Assembly (NCBI RefSeq): GCF_004193775.1
Contig: NC_041011.1
Span: 44,027,167-44,091,166 of the forward strand
Direction of reading: 5' to 3'
Source: Glycine soja
Lineage: Eukaryota > Streptophyta > Magnoliopsida > Fabales > Fabaceae
Length of the DNA: 64,000 nt
The stretch's first letter is position 1; each line of letters begins with the position of its first letter. The notes beneath the pieces were generated by a model. That model worked only from the letters and a program-made list of their open reading frames with translations, had not been told where the DNA came from and searched no databases. This document shows positions 1-22,297 of this stretch, in pieces. Position numbers and translations under genes: made by a program.

Positions 1-2253
1 GTGCGACTCAAGACAAACAATCTACTACTGTTTTGCCAAAGGTATGCTATTCTGGTTATATCAAATGTGATTTTTTATCCCTTTTGAAATGCTGAGAACC
101 TGCCACAATTTTTAAGAGTTTATATTAAATGCATCGTCCAAAAATACTAGTAACTTTAGTGTCTGTTTGGATTCCCATCAATTAGGCACCTTCCAACTAA
201 AATTCACATCAAAATCACCAAAAAAATGTGGATGTTACTCTTAGTAGCTTCATCTTGACTCATGTCTTCTCCAGAGACATGGAATCAAACACTCAGTTAA
301 TCCCATGTGCTTGGGGATCAATCATGTGACTGCTTGGTCCTAATTAAACTGGATAGTTTTTGTATTATTGACAGAAATTTGAATATATATTTCATTGGAT
401 TATAATAAGACATAATTTTGTGTATTTTTCTTTTAATTTTCTGCATTAATTTTATTACATGTTTTACTGCAATTTTGGTTTTTGATATTGTGCATGGATG
501 TATTCACAACTTGACAATTAGCAAGGACACAATCTCCTAAAAGTTTAAGCTTTTGGATGGAAGCCTAGGAACAATTTTTTATATCTCTAAATCAACAAAG
601 AGGCAAAATATTCAAACTGTAAAATGTTTGAATTTGTATGTTCATTATTTTGTGAATTATAGGAAGTTGAAAATGGAGCTGCAGTTGCTTCAGTGGCAGA
701 AAATTCAGAGGTTCAGCAAAAAGATGTGAAAAATGATAAGGAAACAGAAGTCTCCCACCGGGGAGTTTTTCTCCTTGGAGAGAATCGGTGGGAAGAACCA
801 TCAAGACTTGTTGCAAGGGATGGAGTTGATAAGAGCAAGAACAAGGATATGACAACAAAATGCCTTCAATGTCGTGGGGAAGGTCGCTTGATGTGTACAG
901 GTATGTAATTTATCCCTTGTATTTGAATGAAACTGTCATTATCCCGCAGTAGGTTCATTGATCATTCTTCTGGAAGACATCTCACTGAAAATTCACTTTT
1001 AATTTGATACAAGCTCCAAGAAACAAAGCAGTTCGCAAAAACAAAATGAATCATGTATTTTCTAGAATATAATTTTTTCCAATCCTCATGCTAAACATAC
1101 ACCAATTGTCTCATGTATCCATTGCCTTCTACATAATCTTGTTTAGAGGAATTCATAACTTGAGTAGCAATTCAGTGTCATGCATGGCATATTGGCATTC
1201 TTCATGCATGCTTCAAATTATAGAACCTAGATAGCAGTCTTGCCCCACTAGTTGACCAATTTAATGAGAATGGAAATAATATGCTCATCATTAGGAGGAT
1301 CATTGGGTGAAACCATCACAGAATTGATATTTGAAGGACAATAAGGGCCCTATCATTATAGCTTCATCTGCCTATTCAATGATTGGTTCCTTTCATTCCT
1401 TAGATTCTGCCATTTCCTTCGTTGGACAAAGTTGTTCAAATGTCTTCCATTTTCATTTATTATAATTTTTGTTTCCCTAGGTGGTTTTGTTTAAATATGA
1501 TTCCTCCAACAGGAATTCTTCATAGACTTTCCATACATTGTCTAGCTTAGGTTTTAGTGAAGCCTATTTCATTTTCTTCATAAATTCAGCTGGTTGAGAA
1601 GGCTTGTTCCAAATCCCTATTCATGCTAGTTACTTGAATACAGCTTAAAAAGAAGTTTTATGAACTCTAGGCTCCCATCTTGACTATTCAAAATTGTCTC
1701 TACTTGAGATTTGATTTGTAGACCATTGGAAAATCAACCATAATCTCTACATTCAATCCGACATGGTCATTTCTATTGTATGAATTTAGGAATTACTATC
1801 ATGATAGCAGGCATGGCCCTATGCCCCAATGGAGCAGCAAGACTTTGAGTGGTTTAATCTCTCATTCCGGCATCTTATAAATTATAATGACCATTCTAAG
1901 GGCAACCACTATATTAGTTTCTGACAGATTGATGATGTCTGTATGATACTGGTTTCCTAAATGCATTATTTTTTATTGTGGAAATCTCCAGTCAGTTTAC
2001 ATTCTTTAATTGCAGAATGTGATGGATCTGGCGAGCCAAATATTGAACCTCAAGTAAGAAATACATACGCATTTTAAGAAAATTTACTTTTATAGGTATT
2101 TACTATTTACTTGTGCTGCACAAGCTATTGAACTTATCAATGAATTCTTTGATGTAGTTTATTGAATGGGTGGAAGAGGGTACAAAATGCCCATATTGTA
2201 AAGGCCTAGGGTATACTGTATGTGATCTATGTGGAGGGAAAACTATGGTATAG
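1..2253 (+). CDS. DnaJ-type cysteine-rich zinc-finger protein, 3' part (5' end outside window)
   Basis: Four exons can be joined in frame: 1-41 (enters from outside; reading frame starts at base 3), 663-900, 2016-2053 and 2158-2253, with stop TAG at 2251-2253. All borders are GT-AG. The visible 136 residues have an acidic, Lys-rich linker and then a zinc-finger region made of four CxxC units: CLQCRGEG, CTECDGSG, CPYCKGLG and CDLCGG. This is the layout of the DnaJ cysteine-rich domain without a J domain. In plants such stand-alone fingers (BSD2, LQY1 and PSA2 relatives) are mostly plastid chaperones or thiol-disulfide assembly factors. A plastid role here is inference, because the N-terminus with any transit peptide is missing. 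The protein ends six residues after the last CxxC. A possible 3'UTR intron donor (GTATGA) lies right after the stop codon. Family assignment is firm; the exact ortholog is not. Confidence 0.8.
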
Positions 2254-4236
2254 GTATGACATACATTTCTAGTTCATCATTTCATACACAATTATATAGT
2301 TATCAATATCAATGCATCACAAAATTTTGTATAGTATGTTATTTAATCATCAAAACTGAGAAATAGGAACTTAATATTTATGAGAGATTTTCAACTTTCA
2401 GGGCTTTGGAGCTTACAGAGCTACGTGAAACTCTACTGAGAAACCTCACAAATTACAACATAGATTGAACGGTGCATGCAATTTTAAACCTTCAAAATGA
2501 ATGAGGTGATATGCCATACTGAGTATATTCAAACATACATTTTCCCCTTGTCCGAACTACGTTTGTTTCAAACTTTATGATTTGTCAAATCACAAAGTTA
2601 TGTAATGCTGTTAATTTGTAGATGCTTCACAGGCAGACACTGTCATCTTTGAATACTATTTGGCCATAAGCCAAAAATAATAGGTGGCCGAAGGGAATGA
2701 CAAATCGAAGACTGCACAAAGGCTTTTATAGCAAGGGTTGCGGAAGTGTGAGCAGTTTCCAAAATCCTTCGAGTTAACTCGAAATAAAGGTGTGGTAGCA
2801 TCGAGCTCAGTCAAATACTTGGCACTAGACCTATATCTTTAATGCTTATTTATTTGAGGGACTTGGAGATTAAGGAGCTTTAGATACACATGACAAAATG
2901 AGTAAAATATGAGATGGTCAGTGAATAAAAAATATGCGCCAACTAAAATGAGGTGGTTAGCAACGAATAACCACGAATTTTTAAGTGTCATTATAATTTT
3001 ATTTTGCACATGCCGATCTAATTAACTTCTCACTCATTTAGAAAATGTTAACGTTCCCCATTCACCAAAGATCAAAATTTGCAGCTGACTTTCTTCTCTC
3101 TTTTTTTTTTGAATGGTCAACAATACTGTTGCTTAATGAAGTTTTCAATAGACCATTTTCTAATTCTGTTTCACCGGCAAATTATATATTCTGCGATACA
3201 CCACAAATGAGCACCTTTATGTGCATAAAGAGAAAATGAAAAATTCAATAGCTATCAGTAATTGAAAGTTAATAAAAAGAGAATCCAGAATTAGGCAATG
3301 AGCTGGTTAGCATTCAGTATGTAATAGCTAAGTGCAAAATGCAGCGGCAACAACAAAATTTTCCTGTAAGTTGAAAATTCAAATTCATATTAATTTATTG
3401 TCAATACTTGCACAAGGAAATCATAACTTCATTTAAAACTTCTAAAAACTTGTCCTAGGTTTGCCACCACCAGCAATGTTCCTTGTCACGACCTCATGGT
3501 AAGGAATTCTTCTGCAACGGAACAGTGCACCTAAAAAAGTGATGCAGTTTGGGAAATATATTAACATAACAAAAAAAAAAAACGTTGCGTTAGAGGGCTA
3601 AGGGCCCGAATCAACTGCATCACGGATTGGTTTCAGAACTTTAAGCCATTGAAACATAAACGAGACAGTGCACCTAAAAAATCACTTCCTGCACCCTTTT
3701 TTACTCTTTTGTTTAATCTTTATGACAAAAAAATTGATGATCCAAAATAAAAAAATTGAAATATTTAAAAGTAAATAAATAATCTGCAATCTTCTCTCTT
3801 TTTTTTAATAGAAGTTTAGGAAGATCTCCAATTTATCTTGTCATCACATCCAGTTTTACAAAACTAATTGAAAAGTTTGAGGAGTTAGCAGAGAGTAAAT
3901 AAACTAATTAAATTATAAATATTCAATGAAATTAACTTTTGAAATAATTAAAAAAATAAAAATTATTTATTTTAAAAAGATAAACAAAAAATTTAATAAA
4001 TATATTAAAGATAAAAAACTAGAAACTAACGTTTTAAAAAATACTAAAAACTATTAAAAAATAATTATTTATCAAATAACCAAATGAACTTTTTAGTAAA
4101 AAGAAAAGAAACTAAAAGCTAAATAAAATGTGTTATCGAACATAACTTCAGCCTAATATAAACGAAAAATGACGAATTACCATTGTCAGCTACGTCATAT
4201 ATATAACATTATTGTTGTTAATCATTTAAATGAACA
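2254..4236. other. Intergenic stretch, no gene seen
   Basis: It holds the 3'UTR of the zinc-finger gene and then AT-rich DNA. No ORF here looks like a protein. The only structured piece is the repeat cluster at 3522-3681, listed separately. The region from about 3900 to 4130 is A/T-rich with short repeated words and no recognisable gene signal. Confidence 0.6.
3522..3681. repeat. 17-bp direct repeats enclosing an 11-bp inverted repeat
   Basis: ACAGTGCACCTAAAAAA occurs at 3522-3538 and again at 3665-3681. Between them, GTGATGCAGTT at 3539-3549 is the exact inverse of AACTGCATCAC at 3613-3623. An A-run (about 3571-3583) and a GC-richer patch containing AGGGCCC sit inside. The shape resembles the footprint of a small mobile element, but no superfamily can be assigned. 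Confidence 0.55.
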
Positions 4237-6475
4237 TTTTTTTTTTGGAAGGCAAAAGATATATATATTATTAATAATAGAAAAACTAGTACCAGTGGTA
4301 CTAGAGATAGATACAAAGCACTAGAGTGCTGCCCTCCAAAAAACCCATCCTAAACCAAGAGATTAAGGAAACCCATCAAATCTATCCAAAGGACTTCGAA
4401 ATATTGGAAGACCAGTGGATGAAGCTAGTATTGAAATCTTTATCTTTAGCCTTGAACCAGGACCAAAGAAGGTAAATGGCATGATCCATGACTTTATAGG
4501 GGTCGAACGGACTTCCTTGGAAAATCAGATTGTTTCTATGGTGCCAAATAGAACTAGCCAAGGCAATCCACCAACCACCCCTTATATCCTGATTTACAGG
4601 ATCCCCAAAGCCTTCAAAGAATTGAGTAAAGTGGCACTTTGGGTGACTTGGCAGGGGGCCTACTACCCGGATCCATCTCATGGATTCCCACCATAAACCT
4701 TTTGTCAAATTACAATTGAAGAAAAGGTGAGCCACATCCTCCAGAGCAGTACCGCACAAAGGACAGTTTTGGTCCTGGATATTAATGTCTCTTCTTAGGA
4801 GATTTTCCTTGGTGGGAAGTCTATTTTTAAGGAGTCTCCAGCAGAAAATTGTTGCCCGAGGGGGAATTTTCAACTTCCAGATTTGCTTATATATCTTCCC
4901 ATCTGTGTTTACTGTATTGAGGTTATTGCAGACATTGTAAGCTGATTTAGTAGTGTAATGACCATGTGGTTCAGCTAACCACACCATAGAGTCTTTACTA
5001 TTCCTCTGAATAGGAATGGAGCTTATTTCCTCCATGAACTGCACAGCTATATCATTTTCATGATCAAAAAGATTTCTCCTCCACCTGAGGTCCCACTCCC
5101 AACTATCATTAATGAAGTTGCCCATGCTTGAGATGAAGGAGCTTTGCTGTCTACTAATCCGAAAAAGCTGATTATACTTTTGCTCAAGAGTGTAATCTGC
5201 CCCAAGCCACCTATCTGTCCAAAATTTGATACTTTCCCCACTCACAACCTTCCAAGTCATATTCTGACTGAAAATATTAGGATCCGACTGCTGGTAAATC
5301 TTTCTAATATCCCTCCACCAGTGAGAATGGCCCCTCTTGTTAGACTGAAGCTGGAACTCTGACCAGTCCCCATATTTAGATTTTAGGACTCTAAACCAGG
5401 GTTGCTGCTGACCAGAGGCAAAGGCCCAAATCCACCTACCCATTAGAGCTGTGTTAAATTTCGAAATATCCTTTACACCCAAACCCCCCTCATGCTTGGG
5501 CTGACAAATATCCTCCCATTTCACCCAAGGGATTTTGTGATGGGTATTGTCACCACCCCACAGGAAATTTCTTTGTAAGGAAATGAGAATTTGAACTACC
5601 CTTTGAGGTATCTTAAAAAAAGAGAGGAGGTAAATTGGGAGGGCATTCAAGACAAAATTGATTAGAGTGAGCTTCTCTCCCATAGATATATCTTTGCTGG
5701 CCCATTTGGATAATCTAGATTTGAACTTATTGATGAGAGGCTCCCACACCATCAGACTTGAGGGGTTGGCACCAATGGGGATGCCTAAGTATAGAAAAGG
5801 ATAATCCATTTGACCACAGTTCAGAGTATGAGCTGCTTCCACACCCCAGTTAGCTCCTCCACCAATTATCCCAAATTGGCTTTTCATGAAATTAATCTTT
5901 AAGCCAGAAGCCATTTCAAAGCCTCTGAGAAGAGCCTTTACAGCAGAAACATTCTCCCAAGCAACCTCACCCACAAAAACAGTGTCGTCTGCATATTGCA
6001 ATATATTAATAGGTTCCTTCCTCTTTCCAACTAAGTAGCTTCTGTAGAGATTTTTCTGTGCTGCTTCCCTCATCATACCAGTGAGACCTTCTCCGACTAT
6101 GTTAAAAAGCAAGGGGGCTAAAGGGTCCCCTTGTCTCAAGCCTCTCGTTGGGCTGAATTCCTTAGATGGGCTACCATTAACCAAGACTAAAATGGTTGCT
6201 GATTGAAGGCAAGATGATATCCAATTCCTCCATTTTTGGCATAACCCCAACCTAGACATCATATAGTCCAAGAAGGACCAAGAAACAGAGTCGTAAACCT
6301 TTTCAAAATCAACCTTGAAGATCATTGCTGGCTTGTTACTTCTCTTTGCTTCCTCCACCACCTCATTAAGGATCAAAATGCCGTGAAGAATATGTCTTCC
6401 CTTGATAAAAGCTGTCTGTCTTTCATCAATGATATCATCCATAACAGACCTTAGTCTATTAGAAGCTGGAATGTG
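4237..6475 (-). mobile_element. LINE (plant L1-type non-LTR retrotransposon), 5'-truncated
   Basis: On the minus strand the element ends in a poly-A tail, seen as a T-run at 4237-4246. It carries a long reverse transcriptase ORF (4382-6442). Translation upstream of the first ATG stays similar to the family for only about ten residues (NRLRSV before the ATG) and then meets a stop. The endonuclease domain and the first RT motif are therefore missing. Such 5' truncation is normal for target-primed reverse transcription. I could not find a convincing target-site duplication between the left flank (about 4215-4236) and the right flank (about 6470-6540). Confidence 0.85.
4382..6442 (-). CDS. LINE reverse transcriptase ORF, N-terminally truncated
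   Basis: An uninterrupted 686-codon ORF. Residues about 1-260 cover most of an RVT_1 reverse transcriptase domain. Visible motifs are FKVDFEKVYDSVSW (about 42-55, the first catalytic Asp), GLRQGDPLAP (101-110) and YADD (150-153, where plant LINEs usually have FADD). A connecting region follows. A C-terminal zf-RVT domain sits near residues 500-600, with a CPLCG...HLFFNC zinc-binding pattern. The last residues (HWSSNI) resemble the end of the LINE tail at 13172-13659, so the two are of related lineages. The true N-terminus (endonuclease, first RT motif) is absent, so this is a dead copy despite its open frame. The intact frame suggests a fairly recent insertion. Confidence 0.9.
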   Translation of the reverse strand: MDDIIDERQTAFIKGRHILHGILILNEVVEEAKRSNKPAMIFKVDFEKVYDSVSWSFLDYMMSRLGLCQKWRNWISSCLQSATILVLVNGSPSKEFSPTRGLRQGDPLAPLLFNIVGEGLTGMMREAAQKNLYRSYLVGKRKEPINILQYADDTVFVGEVAWENVSAVKALLRGFEMASGLKINFMKSQFGIIGGGANWGVEAAHTLNCGQMDYPFLYLGIPIGANPSSLMVWEPLINKFKSRLSKWASKDISMGEKLTLINFVLNALPIYLLSFFKIPQRVVQILISLQRNFLWGGDNTHHKIPWVKWEDICQPKHEGGLGVKDISKFNTALMGRWIWAFASGQQQPWFRVLKSKYGDWSEFQLQSNKRGHSHWWRDIRKIYQQSDPNIFSQNMTWKVVSGESIKFWTDRWLGADYTLEQKYNQLFRISRQQSSFISSMGNFINDSWEWDLRWRRNLFDHENDIAVQFMEEISSIPIQRNSKDSMVWLAEPHGHYTTKSAYNVCNNLNTVNTDGKIYKQIWKLKIPPRATIFCWRLLKNRLPTKENLLRRDINIQDQNCPLCGTALEDVAHLFFNCNLTKGLWWESMRWIRVVGPLPSHPKCHFTQFFEGFGDPVNQDIRGGWWIALASSIWHHRNNLIFQGSPFDPYKVMDHAIYLLWSWFKAKDKDFNTSFIHWSSNISKSFG

Positions 6476-6753
6476 CTATAAATTAATATTATATCTTAAG
6501 AGCTCAAACAAATAAGAATGTACAGTACAACAGTTATAGTAAAGGCCAAAGGACGGGTAACCTATGTTGTTTTAAACTAAGTGGCTATATAAATTATAAG
6601 TTATAATCGAACTCTGCTTATTTCCAAAACATTTCCCTCCAGACCTTGACCGCCATTATTAACAGCTTCTCTAGGTGAGGGTTGGGTAAGGAACAATGGG
6701 GAAAAAGTTACCTATACAAAAGTTATGTTTTCTTACTTCTTACATGTTAACGA

Positions 6754-17676
<10,923 letters not shown>

Positions 17677-17844
17677 GCTTCCACGACACAGAACTCTCTC
17701 GGAACAACGAGAGAGAGATCAACCACGAAAAATCAATAACAACGCGAAGATAAAAAAAAAAAAAAAAAGTTTGCGCGCGTGGTGTGTGTTTGAAGCTGGA
17801 GTTAAACTGTGGAGATTGAGAAGGAGATCGAATATCTCGTGATT

Positions 17845-17895
17845 GATCGGAGAAAATAGATGATGATCGAATATCACGTGATTGTTTCGGGATAT
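17845..17895 (-). promoter_or_regulatory. G-box and duplicated motif upstream of the glucosylceramidase gene
   Basis: CACGTG at 17875-17880 is a plant G-box core, about 200 bases upstream of the start codon. The surrounding words GATCGAATATCTCGTGATTG and GATCGAATATCACGTGATTG are near-identical copies about 40 bases apart, and only the second has the complete G-box. The position fits a promoter or 5'UTR. No clear TATA box was identified. Confidence 0.45.
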
Positions 17896-17899
17896 TCGA

Positions 17900-20800
17900 T
17901 TCGATTCGTTATGGTGCGGAGTGGAGCGTAGCAGAACAGAGCGAAATCGAATGATGCGTGGCGAAACGAGAAAACGCCGCCTGTGCTAGCGAGTCAGTGA
18001 CTCGCTCCTTGGAATGCTAACTCGGATCGACAGGGAGAAAGAAAGAGAGAGAGTGTTTGAATTGAAAAACAACATGTTCTGGTGACCACTCTTTAATGCT
18101 TATTTATTTATTTCTCTCTCTTAATAATAACTCTGAAATATAATAATCATTTAAAATTTTGTGCTCGTAAAGTAAAAGTATTGTATATTTGGTGGTGAAC
18201 AACTTTCGTTTGGATTGATGTGTAAAATCCGGTCTCTTTCATTTGATCGCTTTTAAATAAAGGTGGGTCTCCTAGACTATAATTTCGTATTTTTCCTCTT
18301 GGATTATTTAATCATTTAGTGCTAATATAAAATATATTAATGACTGCTCATCAATCATGGTAAATAAATAATAGGGTTAATTATACCATTGATCTCATAA
18401 TTACAATTAAAAGATTAATTTGTTTTCTTAATTATTAAATTTTCAATTATATCTTTTAATTGTTTAAAAATATTATAATCTTATAATTTTTATTAATTTC
18501 ATTAGCTCAATTAGCTGTTTAAAAATAAATATATAATTATAGTATTTTTAAATAATTGAAAGATGTGGTTTTTTTAATAAATAAGAAATTTAATTGATTT
18601 TTAATTATAATTAGGGACTAATTATATATTTTTTATTCCAAACTAAATATATAATTAAACTTGAACAAAAATAATGTCACTATTTTTTATTTAGGATCAA
18701 TTGTATAATTCAGTTAAATAAAAATAGTGTGCACGCGTGTTTGGAAACACGTTTCCAACACAGTTTTTTATTACGTTAAGTGACTAGTAGACGCCGTTGA
18801 AACGAAAAATAACATGAAATGTGCCTTCGGTGACCAAACACGCGCACTCTATGCGTCTCCGCCATGCGACAAGGTGATTCACTGATTCTATCACGGACGG
18901 GGTCAAGGGGCGGTTGTTACGCTGTTTCATCAGGAGAAGATGAGGGAAAAGCCCACCACAGTTATTTGTGTTCGAAAAAATTAACCAAAAACTAATAAGT
19001 TAGTTAATAGTTGGAAGTTAAAAAATAATATTATTAAATTATTAGTATTTAATAAAATTAGTCGATAAAATAATTGAAAATTATAAAATAATAATAAAAA
19101 ATATAATTTATTTAGAAAAAATAACTAGAAAGTCAGATAAATATGTTAAAGATAAAAATAAAATAAAATATAAAAAACTAAAATTAATGTTTTAAAAAAT
19201 ATTATTTCAACCGGCATTTAAAAAAAAACTAAAAATTATTTAGAAATTATTCAAAAATTTGTTTATTGAATAATCAAATGCATTTTTCAATTGAAAAAAG
19301 ATCAAAAACTAATTGAAATATTTATTATAATACTTGAAACCATGTGAAATTGAATTTATGATTTCAATTTTTTAATAAGATTATGTAATTAAATTAAAGA
19401 TATAATCTTATTTTACCTTCAATGATGATAAATTGTTTCCAGATTTATAGATTAATCTTTTCTGTTATGTAAATACAAAAATATATAGTTTACCTCTTTC
19501 CTAATTTATTTTTATCATATATTATCAAGTGACACTAGCCATGGAGAAAAGACTTTGAGCAAGTATCAAGAATAAATTTAGAATTGATTGATTACTTGAA
19601 ATTCTAGATGTGAGATTGGATTTGTGATATCAGGAATATTAGTCCATGAAAATAAATGAACATAAGTTTCACTCAACAACAATAGTGGGTTTTTTTTTTT
19701 TAATATACTCTCTCTTCTATTTTTTTTATATATTTTTATTGTTATGTTCGTTAATTAAAAAATAAGAAAATTAGTTAGTAGTATTAAAACAAATTAAAAA
19801 ATATAGTGAAAATGTAAGCAAATATGACAAAACTAATGATGATCATAATAAAAAAAATTGTTCTAACATATCTTCATCTTAAATTTTTTTCCTTAACCAA
19901 TGTAATTGTTTAAGTATTTTATTAATAATACAATGTAATGTTTTTCTATAAATAAATTATTAAACAAAAAGTCTTATCACTTTTAATTAAATCCAATGAC
20001 ATAAAAAAAATAATTATATTTAGTAATATAATTTTATTAAAAATCATTATATTAGAAAATTCAGATTTTAAATAAAAAGTATTCACCTAAAAAATATGTT
20101 AAGTAAATTAAATAATAAAACAAAAATAATTATATTTAATAATATCATTTTATTTAAAAAAAACAAAATTATGAAATTTAATTTAACAAATAAGTAATTT
20201 TAAAACCAATTAAAAAAATTATATAATATAATATTTATATTTTGTAATATTTTAAATTAAAAAAAAAACAAAAGAGAGAGAGAGAGTATATTCACGTTCA
20301 TTTGAGTTTACAGCTCTCTGAATTTTTTGGTTCCCTTCATTTATAAAGTGGTATGAATCAAAGTACAAAGTCTAGTATAATATAAATTGAGAATTAAATT
20401 ACAAAACGGATGTATATTGGAAAAACAAAAGAGAAAGTATATTTATAGACAAAACCACAATAGTGTCCTATAAATATTTAATAATGACGTGCTAAAAATA
20501 AGAGTTTTTTTTTTAAAAAAAATATGATCTGAATAATTTCAGAATTAAAATTTTAATAAAAAATCACATGTCTACTATGTAATTAAAAATAAACAAAGTT
20601 AATATCAGTAACTATGGAGAAAGTACAAATATAATGAGATAATAAATTAGAGGGTTCTATATGATGTTAAAAAATAGACATATATAAATAATATACACAT
20701 AAGATGACATTCAATAGTTTTCTTAAGGTAATACATTACATATACATTATTGTTTGATATAGTTATTCTAATTTTTATATAGATTTTTAATTTTTGAAAT

Positions 20801-22297
20801 TCTTAAATTTTGATTTAGTTTTAAATTTTTTTATCGAATTAGATTTTTTTTAATAATATTAACATTTTTTATCTCATTAAGCAAGACGTCTTCTCTCTCT
20901 CGTCCGATGTCATTTCCCATTTCCCATTTCCCATATTCCCTTTTCCTTGTGAGTATCTTATTTCGACATCATGGTCCTATAGGTTTATTCCCTCCATAAT
21001 TTTGGTGGAAGTAGTTAATCTCGACAATATACTATTTTGTTACCATTTGCAAAATGCTTTTGTTTTATTTTTTAAAAGCCATCGATTCTTTGAAAGTTAT
21101 TTAAATTTTTTAGTATGAATTTACAATGTAAATTTTTTAGTTAGGTAGGTTAAATAATGCTTTTAAACTTTGTCATTTAGAATTTCTTAAGAAATTAGTG
21201 AGTTAAATTAGAAAAATTTAAAGTACGTGACTAGTTTTTTTTTTCATGACAATATAATGATGCAAAAATAATTATATACATTGTTAGTATAAAAAAATTA
21301 GTTATTATAAAAAATCAACAAACTAATCAATCATATACTATTTATTAAGAAAAAGACTGTAATTCAACCGTGTGAACTTTTAGAAAAAAGATCTGCTGAA
21401 AATTGATAGCTATTGCGCAGTTTCTGGTCTAAACAATTATATTTTCTAAGTTGCATCCAAGCACCCTCTCTACACAAAAGCAATAAGAAACTAGACCAAC
21501 CCATGACTCCTACGTGAATATTCTTATCAAATATCGTTTGGTAACTTTAAAAATAATAAATTACCAACTTCAAATCAAGTGTGTTAAAACAGATTGCTTA
21601 AAATGTTGACTCCTTGATCTCAGACCCATCAATGTTTCAAAGGGTTGACTTTGCATCCCCAGTTACTTGAGGATTCATGTATATTTAGAACAGTTATAAT
21701 ATTGATTGAGATTTTTAAGCTCATGCTCTGAAGAAATTCACTAACGTATCAACTATACTATACCACCAAATTTGTTACTCAATAGACAAGGAAAGCAAAA
21801 CTGATTACTATCCCTATCAGGCAAAACAATCTTTGATTTATGAGAGTGGAAACAAACTGAATACATAAACTCGTGTTACTGGCAATTCCAAATTCCAAAT
21901 ATATATATACACTTGCAACATTTTAAAGTATCGCAAAAGTTTTAAAGAATTATTTTAACCTTTACTGGATTCTGTTGGGAGTGACCTTCAAGCATGCTAC
22001 CAATAATAACAATGACACGGCACCATAGACAAACTGTGCTTAATTCCAATTCCTTTTTAAAAAAGTTATTAGAACCATTAATTTAAGACTTTTGTTTTTC
22101 AAATAACGCAAGGCATCCAACTTTTTGAACATATGCTTTGAAGTAAACTAATTAAACTGAAATGCAATTCAAATATCTATACACTAAGTGACTTTCTTGT
22201 CTACATGGAGTAATGAGTTTAGGAATGCATTGCATTGATGTCAATGATAAGCCAAGGGAGACAGTACAAAATTCCTCACTACCACAAAATGTCTAAA
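17900..22297. other. Long AT-rich intergenic region, no gene seen
   Basis: About 4.4 kb without a credible ORF. It contains low-complexity A/T stretches, a probable foldback around 18370-18650 (TTAATTATACC...AATTATAATTAGGGACTAATTATA), and a MITE-like block at about 19702-20290. In that block ATACTCTCTCTTCTATTTTT on the left mirrors AAAAAACAAAAGAGAGAGAGAGAGTAT on the right. A TTTCCCA tandem lies near 20912-20940. It separates two genes that both read leftward. Confidence 0.55.

Noticed and set aside
4415..4696. 93-codon + strand ORF
   Set aside because: Shadow of the LINE reverse transcriptase ORF on the minus strand.
6440..6560. Target-site duplication for the LINE at 4237-6475
   Set aside because: Comparison with 4210-4236 gave only short AT-rich matches, not a convincing repeat.
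19690..20300. Firm Stowaway call for the block with CTCTCT ends
   Set aside because: The ends are low-complexity CT/GA runs, so inverse similarity could be chance; mentioned only as MITE-like within the intergenic entry.
20905..20945. TTTCCCA tandem as a telomere-like repeat
   Set aside because: Only about three or four units, and the unit is not the plant telomere repeat TTTAGGG.
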